From NCBI GenBank assembly GCA_963664935.2, contig CAXXSE010000006.1, positions 992,001 to 1,056,000 on the forward strand: a stretch of 64,000 nt of DNA, given 5' to 3'. The notes beneath the pieces were generated by a model. The model searched no databases and was not told the DNA's origin. It saw only the letters and a program-made list of their open reading frames with translations. Below are positions 18,500 through 27,696 of this stretch, one piece after another. The stretch comes from G963664935 sp963664935. GTDB lineage: Bacteria; Pseudomonadota; Gammaproteobacteria; Methylococcales; G963664935. The translations under genes were made by a program, and so were the position numbers. The stretch's first letter is position 1. Each line of letters begins with the position of its first letter.

Positions 18500-18925
18500 A
18501 TGGGCCGATTACAGTTTAGTCATTTTTTTGAAATGGCCGTCAGATGGGGTGATCTCGATGCCCTCGGTCATGTTAATAATGTTCAGCTCATACGCTATCT
18601 AGAATCCGGTCGAGTAGCCTATTGTAGCGATGTATTAGGGATTGATTTCGCCAAGCAGCTTAAGGCAGGTTGGATTCTAGCAGATTTACAGGTTACGTTT
18701 TTAAATCAATTGCACTATCCGGCTACGATCCAGGTAGCAACCCGAATCACTTCAATGGGAAATAGTAGCGCCCAGCTTGATGCGACGGTCTTCCATAACA
18801 ACACCGACCAACGGATTCTGGATTCGAAAGGTGTTTTCGTGTGGTTCGATTACGAGGATCAAAAATCCGCAACCATACCCGAAACGGTACGCCGCGCAAT
18901 AGTGGACCACGAACAAACTAAATGA
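18500..18925 (+). CDS. hotdog-fold acyl-CoA thioesterase (YbgC/4HBT type)
   Basis: A 141-residue single hotdog domain. The catalytic-type aspartate is in VRWGDLDALGHVNNVQ near residue 17. It hydrolyses acyl-CoA or aromatic acyl-CoA thioesters in the family; the substrate here is unknown. It is divergently transcribed from the DnaJ-like gene 26 bases away and overlaps tusC by four bases, so it is probably co-transcribed with the sulfur-relay genes. Confidence 0.85.
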   Translation: MGRLQFSHFFEMAVRWGDLDALGHVNNVQLIRYLESGRVAYCSDVLGIDFAKQLKAGWILADLQVTFLNQLHYPATIQVATRITSMGNSSAQLDATVFHNNTDQRILDSKGVFVWFDYEDQKSATIPETVRRAIVDHEQTK

Positions 18926-19281
18926 ACAAAAAGTTATTATTTGTAATGTCGAGGCCTCCTCATGGCGCAAATTATCTTCAGGAAATCCTGGATGTCATGA
19001 TGACCGCGGCGGCTTTCGACCAAGAGGTCCGGGTATTATTTCTAGACGATGGTGTTTATCAATTGAAGAAAGGACAGGATCCCGGCGCAACGCATACAAA
19101 AAATATCACGACCATTTTTCAGGCTCTCGGAATTTATGATATCAAGGACTATTTTGTCGAAGACGAATCCATCAAAGAACGCGCCCTTAATTTGGACGAC
19201 TTGGAATTGCCGGTTGAACGGGTGCCCAGAAACCAAATCGGAAACCTTATGCTCGCCCACGATACGGTTTACAACAGTTGA
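18922..19281 (+). CDS. tusC: TusC/DsrF-family sulfur relay subunit
   Basis: A 119-residue DsrE/F-like fold protein. The N-terminal FVMSRPPHGANYLQEILD and AAFDQEVRVLFLDDGVYQL match TusC/DsrF. In the family it forms a hexamer with TusB and TusD that hands persulfide sulfur to TusE, for tRNA 2-thiouridine modification or, in sulfur oxidisers, for Dsr metabolism. The start overlaps the thioesterase stop (ATGA), and the stop overlaps tusB by four bases. No tusD/dsrE is found upstream, where it would usually lie. Confidence 0.88.
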   Translation: MNKKLLFVMSRPPHGANYLQEILDVMMTAAAFDQEVRVLFLDDGVYQLKKGQDPGATHTKNITTIFQALGIYDIKDYFVEDESIKERALNLDDLELPVERVPRNQIGNLMLAHDTVYNS

Positions 19282-19580
19282 TGCTTTTTGTTCTCAATAA
19301 ATCATTCGACGCAGCTAAATTAGAAACCTGTTTGTTGCGTATCGGCCCAAAAGGAGCTGTTTTACTGATAGAAGACGCCGTTTATGCGGTGAAATCGAAT
19401 AGTCAATCGGCAAGTGTAATTGCAAGCCATCTACCTCGTTTAACCGTGTGCGCAATTACTTCGGACCTAATGTTGCGGGGAATTAGTAAAGAAGAGATTC
19501 TAGCAGGTGTAACCCTGGTCGATTATGATGGATTCGTAGACTTGGCGGTCAACAACGAAGGCTTGCAGTTTTGGTTCTGA
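19278..19580 (+). CDS. tusB: TusB/DsrH-family sulfur relay subunit
   Basis: A 100-residue protein with the family start MLFVLNKSF and middle GAVLLIEDAVYAV, and the characteristic end DGFVDLAVNNEGLQFWF. It starts in the ATGA overlap with tusC and its last codons overlap the tusE frame. It is a structural partner of TusC in the sulfur-relay complex. Confidence 0.88.
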   Translation: MMLFVLNKSFDAAKLETCLLRIGPKGAVLLIEDAVYAVKSNSQSASVIASHLPRLTVCAITSDLMLRGISKEEILAGVTLVDYDGFVDLAVNNEGLQFWF

Positions 19581-19876
19581 GCGAAGCCGGATTTTTAATC
19601 AATCAGGATGATTGGAACGAAACCGTAGCTCGTGCTCTCGCGGCAATGGACAATATAGAAATAACCCAAGCGCATTGGGAAATTATCTATTTTATCCGGG
19701 ATTATTATAAAACTTTTAATCACTTGCCCAACACCCGGGTTTTTATCAAAGCGATCCGTAACATACTGGGCGAATATAAGGGTAATACTCGATACCTTTA
19801 CCGGTTGTTCCCCGATGGGCCCTTAAAGTATGCTTGCAAGATTGGTGGGTTGCCGAAGCCTACGAGTTGTATTTAG
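19571..19876 (+). CDS. tusE: TusE/DsrC-family sulfur carrier with both C-terminal cysteines
   Basis: About 101 residues ending KYACKIGGLPKPTSCI. Both C-terminal cysteines are present with ten residues between them, as in DsrC; E. coli TusE keeps only the last one. The core (AHWEIIYFIRDYYKTFNHLPNTRV, here split in two recognisable halves, and GNTRYLYRLFPDGP) is standard. The start is uncertain: TTG at 19571 overlaps the end of tusB and gives an N-terminus about ten residues shorter than E. coli TusE. The TAG stop is formed by the first bases of the palindromic element at 19874. Confidence 0.85.
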   Translation: MVLSEAGFLINQDDWNETVARALAAMDNIEITQAHWEIIYFIRDYYKTFNHLPNTRVFIKAIRNILGEYKGNTRYLYRLFPDGPLKYACKIGGLPKPTSCI

Positions 19877-20176
19877 GAGGCTGTCCGAGGATAGAGAGCC
19901 TACTGCGGAAAAGCTGGATTTGGCCTGATTTTCCATTATAATTGATGAAATATAATCCTATATTTTACCCCTTTGGGGCCACTTTCAGTGGTCCAAATTC
20001 GCTCCAGGCGTATTTGTCGTTAAATACAGCAAGTATTCGCTTCACTAATTTGCCTGGAGAAAATTAGGACCGCGAAGCGACCTCAGTGGGGTAAAATACA
20101 AGGAAGTATTTTATCATTTAATGAAAAAATCAGGCTCAAATCAGCTTTCCCTCGCGACGTCCCTTACAGCCGCCTA
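19874..20176. repeat. 303-bp palindromic miniature element
   Basis: The left end is TAGGAGGCTGTCCGAGGATA and the right end is ACAGCCGCCTA. Inner arms pair along much of the length: GGAAAAGCTGGATTTGGCCT with the complement of CAAATCAGCTTTCC, and TATTTTACCCC with GGGGTAAAATA. TA at both tips suggests insertion at a TA dinucleotide, like Tc1/mariner or IS630 elements. No coding sequence. Related ends are at 12479, 22162 and 41990. Confidence 0.72.
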
Positions 20177-20222
20177 GGATGCTAAAATACCCGTATTCGA
20201 CCACCTTGACGCACAAACCGAC

Positions 20223-20789
20223 ATGAACTCAAGAACTGCGAAAAAGCCATCGCTTTACGAACAGTTAATGGTCCTTCCTGAAGAACTGACCGGCGAGATC
20301 ATCAATGGTCAGTTGCGTGCACAGCCGCGACCGTCCTGGCCTCATAATCTCGCCGGGTCGCGGTTAGGTGCCGACATTGAAGGCCCTTACGGACGCGGGC
20401 GCGGCGGACCTGGTGGCTGGTGGATTATCGACGAACCCGAAATCCACTTTCTTCTGGATGAGGAAGTCATGGTTCCGGATATCGCGGGCTGGCGCAAGGA
20501 ACGTATGCCGTCACCGCCGGAAGGTCACAAAGTTCAAGTCGTGCCTGACTGGGTTTGCGAGATTTTCTCTACTTCGACTAAAAGCACCGACCGGGAAGAG
20601 AAAATGCCATTGTATGCACACTATGGCGTCCAGTTTGCGTGGCTCGTCGATCCCAAGACACATAAGCTTGAGACCTACGAACTCAACGATGGCAAGTGGA
20701 AGCCATTAGGTATGTTTCACGATGACGACACGGTTTCCGTCGCGCCGTTTAGCGCTATTGTGATTCGTTTGGGAGATTTGTGGGGGTAA
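20223..20789 (+). CDS. Uma2-family putative restriction endonuclease-like protein (DUF820)
   Basis: A 188-residue PD-(D/E)XK-fold protein. The putative active-site elements are VMVPDIAGW (Asp), PDWVCEIFS (Glu) and, after STKSTDREEK, the lysine. The C-terminal WLVDPKTHKLETYEL is also typical of Uma2. Members are common in cyanobacteria and sulfur bacteria in many copies; function is not established. It lies between the palindromic element and the IS630 insertion. Confidence 0.82.
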   Translation: MNSRTAKKPSLYEQLMVLPEELTGEIINGQLRAQPRPSWPHNLAGSRLGADIEGPYGRGRGGPGGWWIIDEPEIHFLLDEEVMVPDIAGWRKERMPSPPEGHKVQVVPDWVCEIFSTSTKSTDREEKMPLYAHYGVQFAWLVDPKTHKLETYELNDGKWKPLGMFHDDDTVSVAPFSAIVIRLGDLWG

Positions 20790-20933
20790 ATTAACTCAAC
20801 CTAAAGATACATCACGATGAATGAACTTAACTTTCCAATTTTGGACATAGCGGGGTCAGGTCTTTCTGCAAGGTGTACTAATCGTCTGGTTTCGCCCTAA
20901 AGCGGACACGTGTGAAAACTTCATCTCAACCTA

Positions 20934-22161
20934 GTAGTCTGTCAATGTTGTATTGACGATTAATTAAAGTAGAATGTTAGGTTTTAATTCTAAGCAATTG
21001 AAACCCAAACGCTAAACATGTCCGCAAAAATCTACCGCGTTAATTTAACGAACGAAGAAAGGCTTGAGCTAAAAGAGATTGTATCAAAAGGAAAAGCTGC
21101 AGCACATAAACAGACCCACGCTCGAATTTTGTTACTTAGCGACGAAACCAGTTCTGAGGGTAAAAAAAAGGATAAAGAAATAGCCAGGGCATTGGGTACA
21201 AGCCTACGAAGTATTGAACGCGTGCGAAAGCGATTTGTAGAAGAAGGATTGGGGAGTGCCGTTAATCCAAAGCCTCAAAAAAGATACCGATCAAAAAATC
21301 TGGATGGAGCAGGAGAAGCCTTTTTAGTTGCAACAGCCTGTTCGCAAGCTCCGGAGGGACGGGTAGATTGGACATTACGGCTACTCTCTGAACGATTAGT
21401 TGAATGCACTATAACAGAGAGCATAAGCCATGAAACGATTAGGCAGACACTAAAAAAAACGAACTCAAACCGTGGCTAAAACAATGCTGGTGCATTCCGC
21501 CTAAATCTAATGCAGACTTCGTGTGTGCAATGGAAGATATATTAGAGGTCTATCAACGTCCTTTTACACAAGATGAGGTTTTGGTGTGTATGGATGAAAC
21601 GAGCAAGCAGCATACAAAAGAAACGCGTACCCCGTTACCGATGCGTTCTGGAGAATCTGAAATATATGATTTTGAATATGAACGAAATGGCGTCAGTAAT
21701 CTGTTTATGCTATTCGCACCGCTTGAGGGCTGGAGGCATGTCAAGGTCACAAACCGGCATACTAAAGTGGACTGGGCACATCTCATTAAGGAATTAGTAG
21801 ATGAACACTACCCCGATAAAAAAATCATTTTAGTAATGGATAACTTAAACACGCATAAATTAGGATCACTGTATGAAGCGTTTGCACCCGAGGAAGCACG
21901 TCGAATTGCAGAAAGGCTGGAAATTCATTACACGCCAAAGCATGGCAGTTGGCTTGATATGGCAGAAATAGAGATTGGGGTGTTAAGTCGTCAGTGTCTT
22001 GATCGAAGAATAGCTGATCAAAGCACATTACGAACTGAAATAAACGCATGGCAAAAACAAAGAAATCAAAAAGCGGTATGTGTAAACTGGCGCTTTACCA
22101 CCGCCGATGCACGGATAAAATTGAAATCACTATACCCGTCAATACAACATTGACAGACTAC
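20934..22161 (+). mobile_element. IS630-family insertion sequence
   Basis: Inverted ends GTAGTCTGTCAATGTTGTAT at the left and the exact complement at the right (about 26 bp matching). TA at 20932-20933 and again at 22162-22163 fits the TA target duplication of IS630 elements. Length about 1.23 kb with one transposase split in two frames. The right flank is directly the AGGAGGCTATCCGAG end of the palindromic element family. Confidence 0.88.
21018..22153 (+). CDS. IS630-family transposase in two frames
   Basis: The first frame (21018-21479) carries the helix-turn-helix part: KEIARALGTSLRSIERVRKR. The second (to 22153) carries the DDE domain: VCMDETSKQ, ILVMDNLNTHK and HGSWLDMAEIEIGVL. The frames join at a run of eight A near 21458, where LKK is followed by NELKPWLKQC in the other frame. 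This could be programmed frameshifting, as known for some IS630 elements, or a disabling indel. Confidence 0.82.
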
Positions 22162-22230
22162 TAGGAGGCTATCCGAGAATAGAAGTCGTCGCGAGGGAAA
22201 GCTGGTTTGAGTCTGATTTTTTCATTATTC
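22162..22230. repeat. half copy of the palindromic element family
   Basis: TAGGAGGCTATCCGAGAATA followed by CGTCGCGAGGGAAAGCTG and CTGATTTTTTCATT. The latter two match, in inverted orientation, the right arm of the 303-bp element at 20116-20163. Only the left half is recognisable. Confidence 0.6.
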
Positions 22231-22231
22231 T

Positions 22232-22554
22232 CCTTTAAGGTTGAAACCATCGCCTTTCAGGCGATTAGCTTTAGCTCTTGATTTTTCGTGCTCGTGCTCG
22301 TGAACGTACACGTTAACGAGTTTTAGCATCACTTGCGAGGTGTTGAAACCCTGCAATCTGCAATCTCACCTCTTGCCTAAAAGCAAAGAACATCATCCAT
22401 ATTGAATGCAATGACCAAAAATCTACCGAGGCTTCGTAAACATCTAGTTTTCATGCTCTAAAATGAGATTAACTCCGGTCACGGCCTATGAACGGGTCTT
22501 TAACCCGTATCCGGACTTTCAGTCCGTAACACTAACCCTCCGTCTTTTAGACGG
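22232..22554. repeat. cluster of small hairpins with CTTTNAG-like loops
   Basis: Perfect mini-hairpins: ATCGCCTTTCAGGCGAT (22249-22265), ACGGGTCTTTAACCCGT (22492-22508), CGGACTTTCAGTCCG (22512-22526) and CCGTCTTTTAGACGG (22540-22554). The stems differ but the central CTTT(C/T)AG or CTTTAA is kept. Between them is a GTGCTCGTGCTCGTG microrepeat near 22290. A similar hairpin lies at 29899. No gene is seen from 22162 to 22752. Confidence 0.55.
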
Positions 22555-22752
22555 TGGTTGTTAACTCGTGAGTTGTAAGTACTCTGTTCATTTAGCCAAA
22601 ATATGACGTAACATATTGAAATATAAGCATATATTGAAAAACCATTGCAAAATACAATTTCTTTGTTTTTCAGTCGGTTACGAAGAACTTACAACTCTCG
22701 AGGTTGTTAAGTAAAGTATAAGATTTAGTTGCGATCAGTAACCGTTTAGACC

Positions 22753-24265
22753 CCATCCCTTTCAAGGTGAAATAAAACACGATATATCAATAGGATAGAA
22801 AATAGTTGTAGACAAGCACCTTAATCATCTGGAAAATATCAAGGGAACTTATATTCGATGATGAGGGGTAGACATGAAATTCGACGACATTTTTCAGCGT
22901 TTTACAGAGAAAAGCCCGTTTGCCGTGAGCGTTCACATTCTGCTCGAACGGATATCCAGTCCGGACAAGCTCAATCAATGGTTTGAGAAAACAGCGGTTA
23001 ACCAATATACGCGGGAGTTATCGTTTTCGAGCCTTTTTGAATTGATGAATGGCGTGGTATTCAAAATGTTCCCTTGTGTCTTCAATGCCTATCAAAGTGC
23101 GGACGAGACGATTGGCGTTTCGGTCACGTCAGTCTATAACAAGCTGAACGGACTGGAAGCTTCTACGTCAGCTACCCTGGTTCACGATACCGCGCAAGAG
23201 ATGACGGAGATTATCGAAGCCTTAGGCGGCCCGTGTAAACCGTGGTTACCGGGCTATCGTGTCAAAGTGCTGGATGGCAACTGTATCGAGGCGACAGAAC
23301 ATCGTTTGCAGGTGCTCCAAAACACTAAGGCTGGACCCTTGCCAGGAAAATCACTGAATGTGTACGATCCCGCGTTAGAGATGGTCATCGATGTGTTCCC
23401 CTGCGAGGATGGGCATACGCAAGAGTGGGCCTTGCTGGGGACGGTATTATCGACGGTCCAGGCACGGGATATCTGGATTATGGATCGTAATTTTTGTGTC
23501 AGGGACTTTCTCTCGGGAATTGTTGATCGTGGTGGCTTTTTGATCTGCCGCCAACATGCGTCGATGCCTTGGACGGCTCTCGGCGATGAACGTTATGTGG
23601 GCAACACCGAGACGGGAAAGATTTATGAGCAATGGATCGAGGTCACCGATACGGCAGGGAGAGTTCGGAAATATCGTCGGATACGGGTTTGCCTGAATAC
23701 CGCGACACGCGACGGTGAGTGTGAGATTTTCGTGTTAACGAATCTACCGAAATCAGCCGCCGATGGCAGACTGATCGCCGAGATGTATCGTAAGCGCTGG
23801 ACGATTGAAACCGCGTTTCAAGAATTGGAAGCTCATCTCCATTCGGAAATCAACACCTTGGGTTATCCGAAAGCCGCCTTGTTTGGATTTTGCATTGCCC
23901 TGGTGGCCTACAATCTATTGGCTGTTGTTAAAGCAGCGCTCCGGGCTGTCCACGGCGAAGAAACCATCGAGAATGATGTTTCCAGCTATTATTTAGCCGG
24001 TCATATTGGCAGAACCCATGAAGGCATGATGATCGCCTTGCCATCGGAGTACTGGGTTGGATTTCAAAGTCTTCCGCTGACTGAATTGGTTGAGGTGCTC
24101 CTACAACTCGCTCATCACGTCAAATTATCCCAATTTAAAAAGCACCGTCGTGGGCCGAAAAAGCCACCGCCAAAACGTGACCAATTTCCCAAGCAGCCCC
24201 ATGTCTCAACTGCTAGGCTCCTTGCGGCAAAGAAAAAGAAAAAAATGGCACCTTGAAAGGGATGG
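22753..24265 (+). mobile_element. IS4-family insertion sequence, copy 2
   Basis: Same 1513-bp length, orientation and 17-bp inverted repeats (CCATCCCTTTCAAGGTG) as the copy at 6323-7835, and nearly identical throughout. The left flank is ...CGTTTAGACC and the right flank CTTATCC; no target duplication is evident. The two copies are direct repeats 15 kb apart. Confidence 0.9.
22874..24256 (+). CDS. IS4-family transposase (copy 2)
   Basis: Intact 460-residue DDE transposase, same motifs as the first copy: VKVLDGNCIE, WIMDRNFCVRDFL and YRKRWTIETAFQELE. Differences from copy 1 include Phe for Val near residue 16, Cys for Tyr in the RIRV(C/Y)LN segment and CEIF for HEIC. Silent changes are few, so duplication was recent. 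Confidence 0.92.
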   Translation: MKFDDIFQRFTEKSPFAVSVHILLERISSPDKLNQWFEKTAVNQYTRELSFSSLFELMNGVVFKMFPCVFNAYQSADETIGVSVTSVYNKLNGLEASTSATLVHDTAQEMTEIIEALGGPCKPWLPGYRVKVLDGNCIEATEHRLQVLQNTKAGPLPGKSLNVYDPALEMVIDVFPCEDGHTQEWALLGTVLSTVQARDIWIMDRNFCVRDFLSGIVDRGGFLICRQHASMPWTALGDERYVGNTETGKIYEQWIEVTDTAGRVRKYRRIRVCLNTATRDGECEIFVLTNLPKSAADGRLIAEMYRKRWTIETAFQELEAHLHSEINTLGYPKAALFGFCIALVAYNLLAVVKAALRAVHGEETIENDVSSYYLAGHIGRTHEGMMIALPSEYWVGFQSLPLTELVEVLLQLAHHVKLSQFKKHRRGPKKPPPKRDQFPKQPHVSTARLLAAKKKKKMAP

Positions 24266-24305
24266 CTTATCCAACCTACTATGAGGATACTATGAGGATA
24301 CGAAT

Positions 24306-25151
24306 TTAAAGCTTTTTCAATTGATCCCGGCTCAAGCCTGTAGTCCGCATGACGGTTTCCATTGCAATTCCTGATTGCAGCATTTTTTTCGCGACTTGCT
24401 TTATACCTTTCTCCATACCTCTCTCCATGCCTTTCTCCATACCCTTCCGCTCCGCCTGCTGTATCGACGACTTTTGTATGTAGATGAATTCCTTACGCTT
24501 GTGCTGGGCTTCCAGTTCGGCTTCGCTTAGGTTGGCTTCATTGATGATGCTAAAGGCCTTGCTGAATTCGCTATCCAGATCTTTCGGAACATAGTCGAGC
24601 GTACCCGCGTGTTTGACGAAGTAGATCCATTTATCCCGTATGTCTTCCAGATCGTTTTCCTGTTTGTGGAACTTGGGCAGTTCCACGAAGATCAGCTCAA
24701 TGTCGTCGTTGTATTCGATGAAGGCTGCCTTCTCGATGAGCTTGAACCGGGTGATGAGCTTGTCCGTACTATCGAACAACGTGAAGTCCACCAGCGTCAG
24801 GGCGATGACGGGGTTTAACAAGGTATAATCATCGCCTTTTTTGAGCTGAATGGAGTAGTTTTTGGCCGCATTGTAGAGGATGCGCTTTTCCAAACCCGGG
24901 TGGTTCAGCACCTGCATCTCGATAATCACGCTGGTCCCGTCATCCAGCTTCGCCTTGACATCGACATAGGTGTCTTTCATGCCTTTGAGCAGGGGAATGC
25001 TGTAAGGATCGACGATGGTGGCTTCCTGTATCTTGCGTGGACTGTCCAGGTAGATGACGGCGTTGAGAAAACTGATGAGTATGTCCTTGCTTTCATCGCT
25101 GCCAAAGACCTTCTTAAAGGCAAAGCCAGTTTTTACGTCCAGGAATCTCAT
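24306..25151 (-). CDS. Rpn-family recombination-promoting nuclease / PD-(D/E)XK transposase-like protein
   Basis: A 281-residue protein with the family start MRFLDVKTGFAFKKVFGSDE, the nuclease core YVDVKAKLDDGTSVIIEMQ (Asp, then E-x-Q) and a C-terminal coiled segment with repeated GMEKGMERGMEKG. Rpn proteins are nucleases that promote recombination; some act as toxins in phage defence. The last residues (MRTTGLSRDQLKKL) are a helix-turn-helix-like tail. It sits 40 bases from IS4 copy 2. Confidence 0.85.
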   Translation of the reverse strand: MRFLDVKTGFAFKKVFGSDESKDILISFLNAVIYLDSPRKIQEATIVDPYSIPLLKGMKDTYVDVKAKLDDGTSVIIEMQVLNHPGLEKRILYNAAKNYSIQLKKGDDYTLLNPVIALTLVDFTLFDSTDKLITRFKLIEKAAFIEYNDDIELIFVELPKFHKQENDLEDIRDKWIYFVKHAGTLDYVPKDLDSEFSKAFSIINEANLSEAELEAQHKRKEFIYIQKSSIQQAERKGMEKGMERGMEKGIKQVAKKMLQSGIAMETVMRTTGLSRDQLKKL

Positions 25152-25284
25152 CGCGATCGGGGGGGGCTGTTTCGGTTTTGTAAGCCCGCTTAGTTTAGCA
25201 GGTAGTGCGGCATTACCCTAAGGAGAGCCTCTTCCAATGTGAAATGAGCCTGAAATAGCGTTTGGATTTGTTCATGATGGGAGG

Positions 25285-25984
25285 ATGAAAACCCACATGA
25301 GTGACACACAACTCGAAACAATCGAACAAATCCAGACATTTTTATCAGGGACACAGATCGTCGACTTCATCATTGAAGACAAAACGGACCGCTACGCATG
25401 GATTCAACGCACCTTGATTCGATTGCATTACCTGAAGTTAAACAAAGCGAAAAAGGGGATCGTGATGCGATACTTGGGCAAGATGACCGGCTATTCGCTT
25501 GCTCAAGTCAAGCGGCTGATCAAACAATACCGTGAGACGGGGCGTTTGGAACGCAAGCAGCGCACGGTGAACAGCTTTTCTCAAAAATACTCCGTCCAGG
25601 ATAAATTGAACTTGGCGGTGATGGATGAACGCCATGGCACGTTGAGCGGACCCGCGACCAAGAAGCTCTGCGAACGCGCCTACACGATTTTTGGGGAAGG
25701 GAAGTACGAACTGTTTAGCTACTATCTCCATTTCCCACTTATACAACCTGAGACAGTCCAATACCAGCAATTCTAAATTTAGAAGGCTAATCGAGCGATC
25801 AGGCAAAGTTTTCGATTTCACTCGGGTATTCACACGAGAATTAGGCATTCATCGATACCCCCATCGGCGCTTGTGTCACCGAGGTCGTCGCCGGTTGGGA
25901 CGGCATTTACGATGCTTGGCTAAACAGCCAATAAAAGCGCAATACTTGCCCGTAACGCGTGGTGTGGCAACATCAAACGCTTGA
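25285..25984 (+). pseudogene. integrase/transposase remnant
   Basis: The first 140 codons resemble the N-terminus of a DNA-binding integrase-type transposase: IVMRYLGKMTGYSLAQVKRL is a helix-turn-helix-like segment. Near 25712 the frame must change to continue as LATISISHLYNLRQS, after which similarity fades and no DDE catalytic motif is present. It is a 5' fragment with frameshift and deletion. Confidence 0.6.
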
Positions 25985-26023
25985 TCCTAATCGAATGAAT
26001 TGAGAACCGCCCGGAGCAGGGCT

Positions 26024-27362
26024 TCAACTTGTATCGGGCGCCTCGATCTCAAGCTGGCGCATCATAAACGACATTAAAACACTCCAATTATCGAAGCACA
26101 GGTAGCGGGTGAGCGCCCGAATGTCGTTGAAAAAGTTGATACGGGTACCGAGCTTCTGGCGCACCAGTTGATAGTTGACATCCATCAATTCCAGCACCGT
26201 GTGGATTAAAAAGGCTAAAAGATTCAGGGTCGCCAATACCGAGGAGAGGGTATCGTCACCGTGCCCGAAATTATGAGTCAGGTGGTAGCCTTTTGTTTTC
26301 AGGGTGTTATTGTTCTCATTCTCGACTTTCCAACGGGTACGCCCGGCGAGCACTATTTCCGCGACATTCCGTTCGGTGATCTCATGATTCGTGGCAAAGC
26401 CATTCCGGCAGAGGATATCGCCGTTCGCGTTGCGGGTGGTTAACTCGCACCAATTCACGTTGAATGCATCTTCGCTATCACGCAGTGGAACCTGATTGCA
26501 AAAGCGATAGGTTTCGATTTCGACTCGCTTACCTTGGCGACGGGCGACGGTGACGGTGTTGATACCATCCATGACCTCCTGCGCCTCTATGCCGTTGTAA
26601 AGCGTGGTGTGGGAATCGGGCTTACAGACCAAAATAAAGTTCATGCCTTCCGCGAGGATCGCCTCGCATACCGGCTGTTTGCAGTACAGGTCATCGCCCA
26701 AATATCGTGATCCCCCAATCCCGATAGCGGGGACCGAATTCCTATAACCAACGCTTGGCCCCGGCATTCTCGCAATCTTGTTTGTCGTGCCCATCCTGGG
26801 GTGCGATGAACTCCGGCTCCAGGGGGAAAACTCTATTGCTTCCCGGTGCCACAATCACCGGGGTAATGACTGTGTGGGCGTATGTGGTCGACCCATTCCG
26901 GTGGTTCCTGACCTTGCAATTCTTACACTTGAGCTTCTTGGACGAAAAGTAATCCGTGCCATCCATGGGGACCAGGAAAGTACCGTTGATCGACCGATAA
27001 CTGTCCAGATAGCTCAGCGCTTTGAGGCCATCCAGAATGTCGGAGAAGACCGGAAAAATGGCGCTGGGTGGGACCCCGCCCAACAGGTTCCGAATTTGAT
27101 TGTCACTCGGAATGTTTAACAGTTTAAACAATGTTTGGGCGTTGCTGCCGCCTATTGCAAGCGCCATCGTCCTCTGGAAATCCAGGAAAGACGGGCTTTG
27201 CATGAAGAACACCGAGAACGCGCCTAAGCCGGCATCTGCCATCGAATAAACGGTATTGCTACCGGTTCGGTTATCCGGGAAGGCTTTACAGGCGTCTTGC
27301 AGGGTACTTACAATCTGGTCGAACGTGAATTTCTTCAGGGTGGGTCGAAATGGGTAGCTCAT
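26024..27362 (-). pseudogene. ISNCY-type DDE transposase, frameshifted
   Basis: Two minus-strand frames meet near 26750. The N-terminal part (206 codons) has FLVPMDGTDYFSSKKLKC with a probable catalytic Asp and a CKNC pair. The second part has YLGDDLYCKQPVCEA (second Asp) and GRTRWKVENENNNTLKTKGY (Glu). The N-part ends QDCENAGAKRWL and the other frame picks up just before LGDDLYC, so a small deletion or indel separates them. I could not identify terminal inverted repeats with confidence. Confidence 0.72.
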
Positions 27363-27696
27363 AGTCTCTGGAAAAAAGTTGTTATTTCCCAGAGTCTTAT
27401 ACGCTTGTTCCCGTGTACTGTCTACAAATTATTTATATGTTATTATCTACTCAAATGAATCGCCTGCCGGGTTGGACACTCCACATTTAGAATTGCTGAA
27501 TAACCTACGCTTGAGTTGCCAATTTGCCGAAGCAAAATCGTCGCCATCAACATAAGGATAAAACCTAAACCTATGTGATGGCTAAGGAGTGTTTTATTGG
27601 TCATTAGAAAAGCTTATTAGAAAAGCTTAAAAATAATTACTGCTAATTATAGCTAAGCTTCAGCATCCCCCATGGCACAAGGAGAGAACTAGATTT
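27363..27696. other. intergenic region, nothing recognised
   Basis: AT-rich spacer between the decayed transposase and mlaF. It contains a tandem TTAGAAAAGCTTA repeat near 27605-27630 but no gene or clear terminator. Confidence 0.3.

Noticed and set aside
22280..22320. GTGCTCGTGCTCGTG repeats as a possible CRISPR-like array
   Set aside because: Only short adjacent microrepeats with no spacers of regular length.
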